A stretch of 11,022 nucleotides of DNA from Kiritimatiellia bacterium (GCA_018432565.1 JAHDSS010000540.1:1-11022), one strand, 5' to 3'; shown: positions 1 to 7,474, counted from the stretch's first letter. The notes: generated by a model from the sequence alone, not told the origin. Made by a program: numbers and translations.

Positions 1-630
1 AGGCGGCGGATGTCGTCCGCGGACGAAATGCCGCCCGAGGCAATGACCTGGCAGGAAGGCCCGACGGCGTCGCACAGTTCGGCGTTGCCGTCAACATTCG
101 GTCCGCGCAGCATGCCGTCCGTGGCGGTATCGGTATAGATGATTGTGCGCACGCCCGCGCCGGCGGCCCGCCGGGCCAGCTCGACCGCCGTGGTGCGGGA
201 GGTCTCCGTCCATCCCTTCACCTGCACCCGGCCGTCGCGGGCGTCAATTCCCACCGCCAGGCGATCGCCATGCTTCGCCGCCAGCGCCGCCAGCTCTTCC
301 ATCCGCTCCAGCGCGCGCGTTCCCAGGATGGCGCGGCGGACCCCCCGGGCCAGCAGCGCATCCAGGTCCGCATCGGTGCGCAGCCCCCCGCCGCATTCCA
401 CCGGAATCCCCGCGGCCGCCGCCATGCGGGCGATCACGTCCAGATGGACGGGATGCCCCTGGAACGCGCCATCGAGATCCACCACATGCAGCCAGGCGGC
501 ACCCTGCCGGGCCCACTCCCGGGCCTGCGCCGCCGGATCGTCGCCGTACACCGTCTCCGCGTCGGCGCGCCCCTGCTGCAGGCGCACGCAGCGCCCGCCC
601 TTCAAGTCCACCGCCGGCAGTATCGTCAGT

Positions 631-638
<8 letters not shown>
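1..638 (-). CDS. hisA: HisA, phosphoribosylformimino-5-aminoimidazole carboxamide ribotide isomerase (3' end off the window)
   Basis: Cytoplasmic histidine biosynthesis enzyme that isomerises ProFAR to PRFAR (an Amadori rearrangement), supplying the substrate of the HisF/HisH synthase. The visible 212 residues form most of a (beta/alpha)8 barrel. They start with an AVDLKGG motif carrying the first catalytic Asp (D11), then VVDLDGA (residues 52-58), the phosphate-binding ECGGGLR (81-87), and YTDTATDGM with the second catalytic Asp (D170); the late ASGGISS phosphate loop follows at 200-206. HisA is usually about 240-250 residues, so roughly 30 are missing beyond position 1. The ATG at 638-636 overlaps the end of hisH by 8 nt, which suggests coupled translation in a hisB-hisH-hisA order; hisF would be expected next, outside the window. 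PriA-type bifunctional enzymes share these motifs, but the hisBHA context favours HisA. Confidence 0.95.
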
Positions 639-1269
<631 letters not shown>

Positions 1270-1306
1270 CCGTTCCGGTTGCCGCCGGTTTCCGCCGCCC
1301 CGGCGG

Positions 1307-1897
1307 CTACAGCACGCCCTTGCTCGACGGCACGCCCTTGACCCGCGGATCGCGGCGGCAGGCCGCCTTCAGCGCGCGCGCCAGCCCCTTGAACACCGAC
1401 TCGTAGGCGTGGTGCGCATCCCGTCCGTAGAACTGGCGGATGTGCAGATTCATCCGCGCCTGCGTCACGAATGCCCGCAGGAATTCGCCCAGCAGCGACA
1501 GTTCGAAATCCAGGATTTTTTTCTTCTTGGTCGCCATGTCGAAGACCAGGAAGGGGCGTCCGCCCAGATCCAGCGCCACGCGGCTGAGCGTTTCGTCCAT
1601 CGGCATCAGGCTGAATCCGTAGCGCTCAATGCCTTTGCGGTCGCCCAGCGCCTGGTTCAGCGCATCGCCCAGCGCCAGGCCGACATCCTCTACCGTGTGG
1701 TGATAATCCACCGCCAGATCCCCCTTCGCCCGGATCGTCAGATCCATCAGCGAATGCTTTGCCAGCAGTTCCAGCATGTGATTAAAAAACGGCAGGCCGG
1801 TCTCGATGGCGGATCGCCCGCTTCCGTCCACATCCAGTTCCACGCGGATCTGCGTCTCGCGCGTGTTCCGCACCACGATGGCCTTGCGTTTCTTCAT
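1307..1897 (-). CDS. hisB: HisB, imidazoleglycerol-phosphate dehydratase (monofunctional)
   Basis: Manganese enzyme that dehydrates imidazole glycerol phosphate to imidazole acetol phosphate in histidine biosynthesis. The 196-residue product is the monofunctional bacterial form, with no histidinol-phosphatase domain. Visible signatures are LPFFNHML with metal ligand H40, DYHHTVEDVG (64-73) with H66, H67 and E70, FYGRDAHHAYES (156-167) with H162, H163 and E166, and the usual C-terminal SSKGVL. The frame is open upstream to 1981, but the ATG at 1897 (MKKRKAIVVRNT) matches the family start and the extra residues look random, so I chose 1897. It is the first gene of the minus-strand his run and is divergent from the zinc-ribbon gene across a 133-bp gap. 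Confidence 0.95.
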   Translation of the reverse strand: MKKRKAIVVRNTRETQIRVELDVDGSGRSAIETGLPFFNHMLELLAKHSLMDLTIRAKGDLAVDYHHTVEDVGLALGDALNQALGDRKGIERYGFSLMPMDETLSRVALDLGGRPFLVFDMATKKKKILDFELSLLGEFLRAFVTQARMNLHIRQFYGRDAHHAYESVFKGLARALKAACRRDPRVKGVPSSKGVL

Positions 1898-1959
1898 GAT
1901 GTCCGCAGGATACCCGCCCGCCCCCCGCCGCGCAACGGATTTCCATGCCCCCATTTCGC

Positions 1960-1989
1960 TTGCGAATTTCCCTCGCTGCACCGTATATT
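1960..1989 (+). promoter_or_regulatory. Candidate sigma70-type promoter for the sugar-activation cluster
   Basis: In the 133-bp divergent gap, TTGCGA (1960-1965, 4 of 6 matches to TTGACA) is followed after 18 bp by TATATT (1984-1989, 5 of 6 matches to TATAAT). This puts transcription start near 1996 and leaves a leader of about 35 nt before the ATG at 2031. It is one of few AT-rich patches in a GC-rich stretch. An inverted repeat, TTCGC-TT-GCGAA (1954-1965), overlaps the -35 box and could be an operator. The call rests on pattern matching only. Confidence 0.4.
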
Positions 1990-2030
1990 GAATTCACAAG
2001 GCTTCGCCCTTGCGGAAAGAGCAGGCAACG

Positions 2031-2909
2031 ATGGCGCTGATCAATTTTGACTGTCCGGAATGCGGCCACAATCTCGAGGTGGATGAACGGGGGGCCGGAT
2101 TCATCGTCAAATGCCCCGAATGTGGCAATCCGCTGCAGATCCCCGATCTGCCCCCGGCCCGCCGATGGACCCGCCTGGCGTCCGCCGTTTTCGTGTTCGT
2201 CACGCTGATCGTCCTGTTCGCCGCGACGGCCTGGTTTGCCCGCCAGACCCGCGCGCTCCGCGAAGACCTCGCGGATCAGCAGGCCGCCTTCAGCGAATTG
2301 CAGGAGGGCGCGCAGGCCGCCGCCCTCGGCCAGGAGGCCGAAATCGCCCGCCTGCGCACGGCCGTCACCGAGGCCCGCCTGGAAGCCTCTGACGCGCTGG
2401 TCCAGGCCGCCCTTGACGCCATGGACGAAGCTGAAGCGCTCGCCCGGGAACTGGACCAGTCCACCCGGTCCCATCTCGACAACAGTCCTGTCGCCCGCAC
2501 CTCCCTGCTGCGCGAACACATGAAACAGGTGGTCGAAGCCGCCAAAAACAGCCTGCCCGCCGCCCCCGTTCTGACCGATGTCGGCCCCGGCCGCGGCATC
2601 CAGGGCCGCCAGATCATCTTCCCGGTGCTGCCCGGCCCGGAAGGCCAGCCCCTCCGGGAAAACGCCGAGATCACCGCCGTGGAGGACGACAAGGTCTTCG
2701 TGCGCTTTGCCGGCGGCAGCGCCACCTATTCCCTCGAAGAGCTCCATCCCGGCGTCGCCGCCTACCTGCCCGTGGACCGCCTGCTGGTTTTGCCCCGCAG
2801 GCAGTGGGCAGGCGAGGTCCTCCGCGTCCACCAGATGCAAAGCGCCCGGCGCGATGAACGCCTGGCCCAGCTGCGCCAGGCCATCGAATCGCGCCTGCCC
2901 CCCGAATAA
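2031..2909 (+). CDS. Zinc-ribbon, single-pass membrane protein with coiled coil and SH3-like C-terminal domain; function unknown
   Basis: A 292-residue protein I cannot assign to a named function. Residues 1-40 form a zinc ribbon with two CPECG knuckles (C8, C11, C28, C31), of the MJ0042/zinc-finger type. One transmembrane helix follows (about 49-70). Residues 71-135 are rich in Ala, Glu and Gln and should form a coiled coil. Around residues 205-245 is a beta-rich segment (AEITAVEDDKVFVRFAGG, then YSLEELHP) resembling the SH3/KOW-like domains common in planctomycete and verrucomicrobial proteins. The charged N-terminus before the helix suggests that the ribbon is cytoplasmic and the coiled coil periplasmic. 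I chose the ATG at 2031 over an in-frame TTG at 2010, because the former starts just before the ribbon and has GCAGG upstream. It ends 12 nt before the uridylyltransferase gene, so they are probably co-transcribed. Confidence 0.8.
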   Translation: MALINFDCPECGHNLEVDERGAGFIVKCPECGNPLQIPDLPPARRWTRLASAVFVFVTLIVLFAATAWFARQTRALREDLADQQAAFSELQEGAQAAALGQEAEIARLRTAVTEARLEASDALVQAALDAMDEAEALARELDQSTRSHLDNSPVARTSLLREHMKQVVEAAKNSLPAAPVLTDVGPGRGIQGRQIIFPVLPGPEGQPLRENAEITAVEDDKVFVRFAGGSATYSLEELHPGVAAYLPVDRLLVLPRRQWAGEVLRVHQMQSARRDERLAQLRQAIESRLPPE

Positions 2910-2913
2910 GGAG
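2908..2913 (+). promoter_or_regulatory. Ribosome binding site fixing a GTG start
   Basis: AAGGAG overlaps the TAA stop of the upstream gene and sits 8 nt before the GTG at 2922. This supports the non-ATG start of the uridylyltransferase and termination-reinitiation coupling with the zinc-ribbon gene. Confidence 0.7.
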
Positions 2914-2921
2914 ATCTGCCG

Positions 2922-4337
2922 GTGACGTCTGCCTCCATCGAAGCCGCCATCCGCACGCGCATGGCCGACGACGACGCGCCGCCGCTGGTCGTGGAAGCCT
3001 TTCTGCGGAGTGTCCGGCGATGGATCGAGGGTGATCTCGGCGTCATTCCCGGCGCGGCGCTCGGCGTACTCGGCGACCTGCCCCGGCTGGATGAACTGGA
3101 CGAAGCCGACGCCGTCGCCGAAGACGCCATCCGCCATACCGTCGTTTTCAAGCTCAACGGCGGCCTCGGCACCAGCATGGGCCTCGAACAGGCCAAATCC
3201 CTCATCGTCGCCAAGAACGGCCTGACCTTCCTCGACATCATTGTCCGGCAAATCGAATTTCTGCGCCAGCGCTGCCGCGCCCCCCTCCCCTTGCTGCTGA
3301 TGAACAGCTTCTCCACCGATGCCGATTCGCTCGCCGCCATCGCCCGGGGCCGGCCCGGCTTCGGCAATCCCGGCGGTCTGCCGCTGTCGTTCTCCCAGCA
3401 CCGCGTGCCCAAGCTCGATCCCGCCGCACGCGTCCCCGTTCGCTGGCCGGAGAACCCCTCCCTGGAATGGTGCCCCCCCGGCCATGCCGACATCTATCAC
3501 GCCCTCCAGACCACCGGCCTGCTCGACCGCCTGCTGGACGACGGATTCCGCTACGCGTTCGTTTCCAACGCCGACAACCTCGGCGCCCTGCTCCACATGG
3601 GCATACTCGGCCACATCGCCCGGCGCGGCACGCCCTTTCTGATGGAAGTCACCGCCCGCACCGAAAGCGACCGCAAGGGCGGTCATCTCGCCCGCGACAA
3701 GGCCAGCGGGCGCCTGCTCCTGCGCGAATCCGCCCAGTGTCCCGAAGACGAAACCGCCGATTTCCAGGACATCCGCAAATACCGCCTGTTCAACACCAAC
3801 AATCTCTGGCTGAACCTCGAGGCGCTGCGCGACATGCTGCGCGCCGCCGACGGACTTCCCGAACTCCCACTCATCGTCAACCGCAAGACCGTGGACCCCA
3901 CCCGGCCCGATTCCCCCGCCGTGGTCCAGCTCGAATCCGCCATGGGCTCCGCCATCGCCTGCTTCGACGGCGCCGATGCGCTCGTCGTGCCCCGCTTCCG
4001 CTTCGCCCCCGTCAAGACCACCAACGACCTGCTCGCCATCCGCTCCGACCTCTATACGCTCGGCGCGGAACACCAGGTGGCCCTGCATCCCCGCCGCTTC
4101 GGCCCGCCGCCGGACATCCAGCTCGATCCCATCTTCTACAAGAACATCGCCGCGTTTGAAGAGCGCTTCGCCCAGGGCGCGCCCTCCCTGCTGCACTGCG
4201 ATTCCCTGCGCATCGAAGGCGACATCCACTTCGGCGCCGGCATCCGCATCGAGGGCGACGTGCATCTGCGCAATCCCACCGGCACCCCGGCGCACATCGC
4301 CGACGGCATGCGCATCCATACCCCCGTCGGCCGCTGA
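2922..4337 (+). CDS. UTP--glucose-1-phosphate uridylyltransferase, eukaryotic-type (UDPGP family)
   Basis: A 471-residue cytoplasmic enzyme of the UDPGP family (the UGP1/AGX type), not the short bacterial GalU type. The expected reaction is UTP plus glucose 1-phosphate to UDP-glucose and pyrophosphate. The nucleotide-binding loop is KLNGGLGTSMG (77-87) followed by the family's AKSLI (K92). Further on are FVSNADNLGA, MEVTARTESDRKGGHLA, FNTNNLWLNL and RFRFAPVKTTNDLL, in the order seen in UDP-glucose pyrophosphorylases. The C-terminus (LRIEGDIHFGAGIRIEGDVHL) is a short left-handed beta-helix like that of eukaryotic UGPases. Start is GTG, supported by AAGGAG 8 nt upstream. It lies 13 nt before the nucleotidyltransferase/kinase fusion. 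A UDP-N-acetylhexosamine pyrophosphorylase is the main alternative; NTNNLW and the KTTNDLL segment favour the glucose enzyme. Confidence 0.88.
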   Translation: MTSASIEAAIRTRMADDDAPPLVVEAFLRSVRRWIEGDLGVIPGAALGVLGDLPRLDELDEADAVAEDAIRHTVVFKLNGGLGTSMGLEQAKSLIVAKNGLTFLDIIVRQIEFLRQRCRAPLPLLLMNSFSTDADSLAAIARGRPGFGNPGGLPLSFSQHRVPKLDPAARVPVRWPENPSLEWCPPGHADIYHALQTTGLLDRLLDDGFRYAFVSNADNLGALLHMGILGHIARRGTPFLMEVTARTESDRKGGHLARDKASGRLLLRESAQCPEDETADFQDIRKYRLFNTNNLWLNLEALRDMLRAADGLPELPLIVNRKTVDPTRPDSPAVVQLESAMGSAIACFDGADALVVPRFRFAPVKTTNDLLAIRSDLYTLGAEHQVALHPRRFGPPPDIQLDPIFYKNIAAFEERFAQGAPSLLHCDSLRIEGDIHFGAGIRIEGDVHLRNPTGTPAHIADGMRIHTPVGR

Positions 4338-4350
4338 CCCGTCCGCTGGC

Positions 4351-6135
4351 ATGCGCCCCCCCAAAAAAGCCTTCGTCCTGGCCGCCGGCCTCGGCACCCG
4401 CCTGCGCCCCCTGACGCTGGAGACGCCCAAGCCCATGCTGCCCCTGTGGAACCGGCCCATGCTGGCCCACACCCTCGACCTGCTCGCCGCCTGGGGCGTT
4501 CGCGACGTGCTCGTCAATCTGCATCACGCCCCGGGCCCCATCGTCCGCTATCTCGCCTCGCAGCCTGTGCCCGCGCTGCGCATCAGCGCCGTCTTTGAGC
4601 CGGTCATCCTGGGCACCGGCGGCGCCCTGCGCAACGCCCGCTGGTTCCTTGACCAGCCCTTCTGGCTGCTGAACGCCGATGTCGTCGCGGATCTCGATCC
4701 GCGCCCCCTGCTTCGCGCCTGGGACCGCCAGCATCCCCTCGCCGCCTGCTGGCTCACCGAAGACGCCGGCCCCCGCACTGTCCGCTGCCAACGCGGATTC
4801 ATCGAGGACTTCCACGATCCCCGCGGGGGACACGCCACCTTCTGCGGGCTGCACCTGCTCGACCCGCGCATTCTGCCCTTCATCGCGCCCGACGGATTCG
4901 ACACCATCATCGCCGCCTATCAGCGCGCGCGGCGCAAACGACACCGCATCGCCGGGGTATTCGTCCCCGGTTCCTTCTGGGCGGATATCGGCACGCCCGG
5001 GCAGTATGTGCAGGCCCACCGCGACACCGCCCGGCGGCTCGGCCATGCCGGCGACTCCTTCACCCTGCCCGCCGCCGCCGTGCTCACCCCCCGCGAACAA
5101 CGCCTGCTCGCGTCTCCCGGACATTGGGCCTCGGATTTCGGACCTCGGACCTCGGACCTCGAATCTCGCCCCCCCGTCTCCCGTCCCCGGTCTCCTGTAC
5201 CCTGCCCCCTGTCTCCTGTCGAAGTCCTGCCGCCGCGAGGATCCGCCCGCGAATTCTTCCGCCTTCCGTCTGTCCGAATGCCCGGGGCCCGCCTTGTCCC
5301 GGCCATACTGGTGCGGTGGTCCCCCGAACGGCCCGACAACCGGCTCTATGCCCGGCACACGCGGTTTTTGCGTTCCCTCGGCCTGCCGGTTCCCCGCCTG
5401 CTGATGGATGCTCCGCGCGACCGCCTGCTGCTCATGGAAGATCTCGGACCCGGCACCCTGGAGACCCGCTTGCCGGAAATGGCCCCGGCGGACATCCGCC
5501 GCACCTACCGGCGGCTGCTGGACCTGACGCTTCGCCTGCACATCGCGGGCCTCCCCGCCGCCCGCCAAGTCCGCCTGCCGCTCATGCCTGCCTTCGGCCC
5601 GGATCTCTACCGTTGGGAACACGACTATTTCATCCGCCATGTGCTTCTGGGCCGCCTGCGCGCTTCCTCCCGCACGGTCGCCGCCGTTGCCGCGGAACTG
5701 CACACCGTCGCCGGCGATCTGGCCGCGTCGCCGCAGGCGCTGATTCACCGCGACTGGCAGTCAAGCAATGTCCTGTTCCGCGGCGCGCAGCCGGTCATGA
5801 TCGACTTCCAGGGCATGCGCCGCGGCCCCGCCGCCTATGATCTCGCCAGCCTCCTGTGCGATCCCTACGCCGATCTGCCCGCGCCGCTCCAGCAGGGCCT
5901 GCTGCGGGAGTACGAGCGGCGGCATCCGCAAGGTGACGCCATTCTCGCGGTATTCCCCGCCGCCGCCGTCCAGCGCCTCTGCCAGGCGATGGGCGCCTAT
6001 GCCGTCCTGTCGCGCAAGCCCGGCATGGAATCCTTCGCCCGCCACATCCCCGCCGCCGCCCGCCAGCTCCTCCGCGCCCTGGAGGCCCGGCCCCTTCCCG
6101 CCCTGGCCGACGCCGCCCGGCGGCTTGTCAGGTAA
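4351..6135 (+). CDS. Fusion of MurU-like sugar-1-phosphate nucleotidyltransferase and AmgK-like sugar kinase
   Basis: A 594-residue, two-domain protein. Residues 1 to about 225 are a nucleotidyltransferase with the NTP-binding signature AAGLGTRLRPLT (11-22), catalytic-type TPKPML (25-30), EPVILGTGGAL, the metal-binding NADVVADLDP, and the closing WADIGTP (210-216). Residues about 290-594 are an aminoglycoside-phosphotransferase-fold kinase: REFFRL near its start, LLLMEDLG, catalytic loop HRDWQSSN (H466, D468, N473), and metal loop DFQGMRRGPAAYDLASLL starting at D485. The DFQ...GP.YDL.SLL signature is that of AmgK, the anomeric MurNAc/GlcNAc kinase. By family knowledge AmgK makes MurNAc-1-P and MurU makes UDP-MurNAc in a peptidoglycan recycling route that feeds cell-wall synthesis without going through GlcNAc-6-P. 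They are normally separate proteins. The linker (residues about 260-289) is encoded by two heptanucleotide arrays. A different sugar substrate is possible. Confidence 0.85.
   Translation: MRPPKKAFVLAAGLGTRLRPLTLETPKPMLPLWNRPMLAHTLDLLAAWGVRDVLVNLHHAPGPIVRYLASQPVPALRISAVFEPVILGTGGALRNARWFLDQPFWLLNADVVADLDPRPLLRAWDRQHPLAACWLTEDAGPRTVRCQRGFIEDFHDPRGGHATFCGLHLLDPRILPFIAPDGFDTIIAAYQRARRKRHRIAGVFVPGSFWADIGTPGQYVQAHRDTARRLGHAGDSFTLPAAAVLTPREQRLLASPGHWASDFGPRTSDLESRPPVSRPRSPVPCPLSPVEVLPPRGSAREFFRLPSVRMPGARLVPAILVRWSPERPDNRLYARHTRFLRSLGLPVPRLLMDAPRDRLLLMEDLGPGTLETRLPEMAPADIRRTYRRLLDLTLRLHIAGLPAARQVRLPLMPAFGPDLYRWEHDYFIRHVLLGRLRASSRTVAAVAAELHTVAGDLAASPQALIHRDWQSSNVLFRGAQPVMIDFQGMRRGPAAYDLASLLCDPYADLPAPLQQGLLREYERRHPQGDAILAVFPAAAVQRLCQAMGAYAVLSRKPGMESFARHIPAAARQLLRALEARPLPALADAARRLVR
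5129..5170 (+). repeat. Tandem heptanucleotide array 1, six units on CCTCGGA
   Basis: Six contiguous 7-bp units: CCTCGGA, TTTCGGA, CCTCGGA, CCTCGGA, CCTCGAA, TCTCGCC. The array is inside the fusion gene, between its two domains. It contributes the Ser/Asp/Arg-rich start of the linker (around SDFGPRTSDLES) and has no stop codon in any plus-strand frame. The periodicity is read directly from the bases; the origin is unknown. Confidence 0.9.
5169..5188 (-). other. Possible G-quadruplex motif on the minus strand
   Basis: On the minus strand, GGGG-AC-GGG-AGAC followed by a run of seven G gives four G-runs with loops of 1 to 4 nt if the long run is split as GGG-G-GGG. It lies in the template strand of the fusion gene, at the boundary of the two heptamer arrays. 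Folding is predicted from the pattern only. Confidence 0.4.
5176..5217 (+). repeat. Tandem heptanucleotide array 2, six units on GTCTCCT
   Basis: Six contiguous 7-bp units: GTCTCCC, GTCCCCG, GTCTCCT, GTACCCT, GCCCCCT, GTCTCCT. It follows array 1 after five cytosines, is strongly pyrimidine-rich on the plus strand and encodes the Pro-rich linker PVSRPRSPVPCPLSPV. It has the same period as array 1 but a different unit, and is also open in all three plus-strand frames. Confidence 0.9.
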
Positions 6136-6184
6136 TCGTCTCTTGCCGTTGCGTCCCGGCCTTCGTCGTGCCACTATCCCCGCT

Positions 6185-7051
6185 ATGCCTGGCGCAACCC
6201 AAACCGATTCCGTCCCGGTCCGCCGGCTGCTTCTTCTTGAAAACGAGCCCGAAGCCGCCGAGGTCCGCGAGTTCATCGTCACCGGCCGCTGGCGCGAGAC
6301 CGGCGCCTTCGCCCGCCTCCCCACGCGCAATCCCCGCTACGAAGTCTATTCCCTGATTCTGCCGGCTTCCCAGACGGCCTGCATCCTGAAGATCGCCGCC
6401 GCGGCCCCCGCGGGTCATCGCCCCGCTCGCCGCCTCAACACCCTCGCGTCCCACCTGCTGCGCGATCCGTCCCGCCGGGCGCTTCTCGGCGCCCGCCGCC
6501 TGGCGAAAGCCGGCGTGCCCACCTATCGCCCCCTGGCCTGCTGGCAGGCCCGGCGTGACTCCCGCTGGCGCGACAGCTTCCTGCTTTACGCCCAGATCCC
6601 CGCCCGCTTCACCCTGCGCCACTACCTGCTCGAAGCCGCCGGCCTGACCCCCGAAGAAAACGCCCGCGCCCTTGAGCAGTTCGCCTTGCAGCTGGCTGAT
6701 GTCATCGCCGCCATGCACCGGCAGGGGCTCCGTCACGACGATCTCGCCTGCGGCAACTTCCTGATCGCCGGCGACGGGGACATCCACCTGATTGACACCG
6801 ACCATGTCCACCGGGCCCGCCTGCGTTTCCCCCGCTTTCTGAAACAGGTCTTCGACCTCGACGATCTGCGGCGGCTCGATCTGCCCGAGCCCCTTCGCCG
6901 CCGGTTCCTGCAACGCTATCTCGGCGATCGCGATTCCCCGTTCTGGTGGCGCGTCCATCAGTTCTGGCGCTCGGGCGCCCGTCGTCCCCTGCGCTGGCTC
7001 CGGCGTCGCCTGCGCCTGCGCCCCCCTTCCCTGCGAACCCCCGGCCTATAA
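6185..7051 (+). CDS. WaaP/Kdo-kinase-like lipopolysaccharide kinase family protein
   Basis: A 288-residue protein with a compact protein-kinase-like fold of the lipopolysaccharide kinase (Kdo/WaaP) family, which phosphorylates core sugars at the cytoplasmic face of the inner membrane. The catalytic loop is RHDDLACGNFLI, with HxDxxxxN residues H184, D186 and N191; the metal-binding Asp is D204 in LIDTDHVH. A Lys in ACILKIAA is the likely ATP-anchoring residue. The C-terminus (about 258-284) is highly basic and Arg/Trp-rich, which would suit binding to a membrane surface. I chose the ATG at 6185; TTG codons at 6143 and 6149 are in frame, and no candidate has a clear Shine-Dalgarno. It lies 49 nt after the fusion gene and is probably the last gene of the cluster. 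The acceptor (Kdo, heptose, or another envelope sugar) cannot be read from sequence. Confidence 0.75.
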   Translation: MPGATQTDSVPVRRLLLLENEPEAAEVREFIVTGRWRETGAFARLPTRNPRYEVYSLILPASQTACILKIAAAAPAGHRPARRLNTLASHLLRDPSRRALLGARRLAKAGVPTYRPLACWQARRDSRWRDSFLLYAQIPARFTLRHYLLEAAGLTPEENARALEQFALQLADVIAAMHRQGLRHDDLACGNFLIAGDGDIHLIDTDHVHRARLRFPRFLKQVFDLDDLRRLDLPEPLRRRFLQRYLGDRDSPFWWRVHQFWRSGARRPLRWLRRRLRLRPPSLRTPGL

Positions 7052-7474
7052 TTCCTGGTACGTTGTCGGATTGAAATTGTCCGCAACCGTCCATACCGCC
7101 GCCCGGCATTGCCGGACCCGGAACACCAGCAGCAGCTCGAATCCGTACCGTTCGATCCACGGTTGGATAAAGGGACGCGTAAAGGCGATTTCCTCTTTCA
7201 GTTCCATGTCGTCCAGCACTTCCGCCACCCCCGACACCCGCACCTGCACGTCGGAATTGTGAAAACACACCTCGACCGGCGCGCCGGTCTGCACCTGCTT
7301 CGCCAGCGCCTTGTTCGTTCCCGTATGGAAAATCAGGCCGGACTCATCCGCCCGGTACATGAACATGCTGCGCACGCGCGGATGGCCGTCCTCCACCGTC
7401 GCCAGGTGACAGACCGGATTGCGGTTCAGGAACAGCAGAACGTCCTCGCGGGTCACGGGAACCTCCGGATTCAT
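7046..7474 (-). CDS. Pyridoxamine 5'-phosphate oxidase-like FMN-binding split-barrel protein
   Basis: A 142-residue protein of the split-barrel flavin/F420-binding superfamily. Its features are an N-terminal helix (TREDVLLFLNRNP), then NPVCHLATVEDGHPRVRSMFMYR, the usual first strands of PNPOx-like proteins, GLIFHTGTNKALAKQVQ, VEVCFHNSDVQVRVSGVAEVL and a C-terminal LLVFRVR strand. Such proteins bind FMN, F420 or heme and include many small oxidoreductases of unknown substrate; true PdxH is longer, so I do not call it pdxH. The ATG at 7474 has GGAGG at 7483-7487, 8 nt upstream, and overlaps the stop of the membrane protein gene (ATGA), so the two are translationally coupled. Its stop abuts the stop of the convergent kinase gene. 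Confidence 0.8.
   Translation of the reverse strand: MNPEVPVTREDVLLFLNRNPVCHLATVEDGHPRVRSMFMYRADESGLIFHTGTNKALAKQVQTGAPVEVCFHNSDVQVRVSGVAEVLDDMELKEEIAFTRPFIQPWIERYGFELLLVFRVRQCRAAVWTVADNFNPTTYQEL

Noticed and set aside
1907..1935. Minus-strand promoter for hisB (TTGCGC, 17 bp, TATCCT)
   Set aside because: Matches are only 3 of 6 and 4 of 6, in a very GC-rich stretch, and the start site would fall almost on the ATG.
1307..1981. Longer HisB with 28 extra N-terminal residues
   Set aside because: HisB enzymes start close to the KAIVVRNT segment; the extension has no family similarity and would run over the divergent promoter region.
1782..4517. A 911-codon minus-strand open frame opposite the zinc-ribbon, UGPase and nucleotidyltransferase genes
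   Set aside because: Its product is a low-complexity Gly/Ala/Glu-rich string without motifs, while the plus strand carries recognisable enzymes. It is the usual antisense shadow in GC-rich genes.
4012..5748. A 578-codon minus-strand open frame opposite the fusion gene
   Set aside because: It has no domain signature and is rich in Gly/Arg/Gln; the plus-strand catalytic motifs of the same region are clear.
5278..6135. Kinase as a separate gene starting at the ATG at 5278
   Set aside because: That start would remove the REFFRL segment and first strands of the kinase fold, and there is no stop codon between the domains. A single fused frame fits better.
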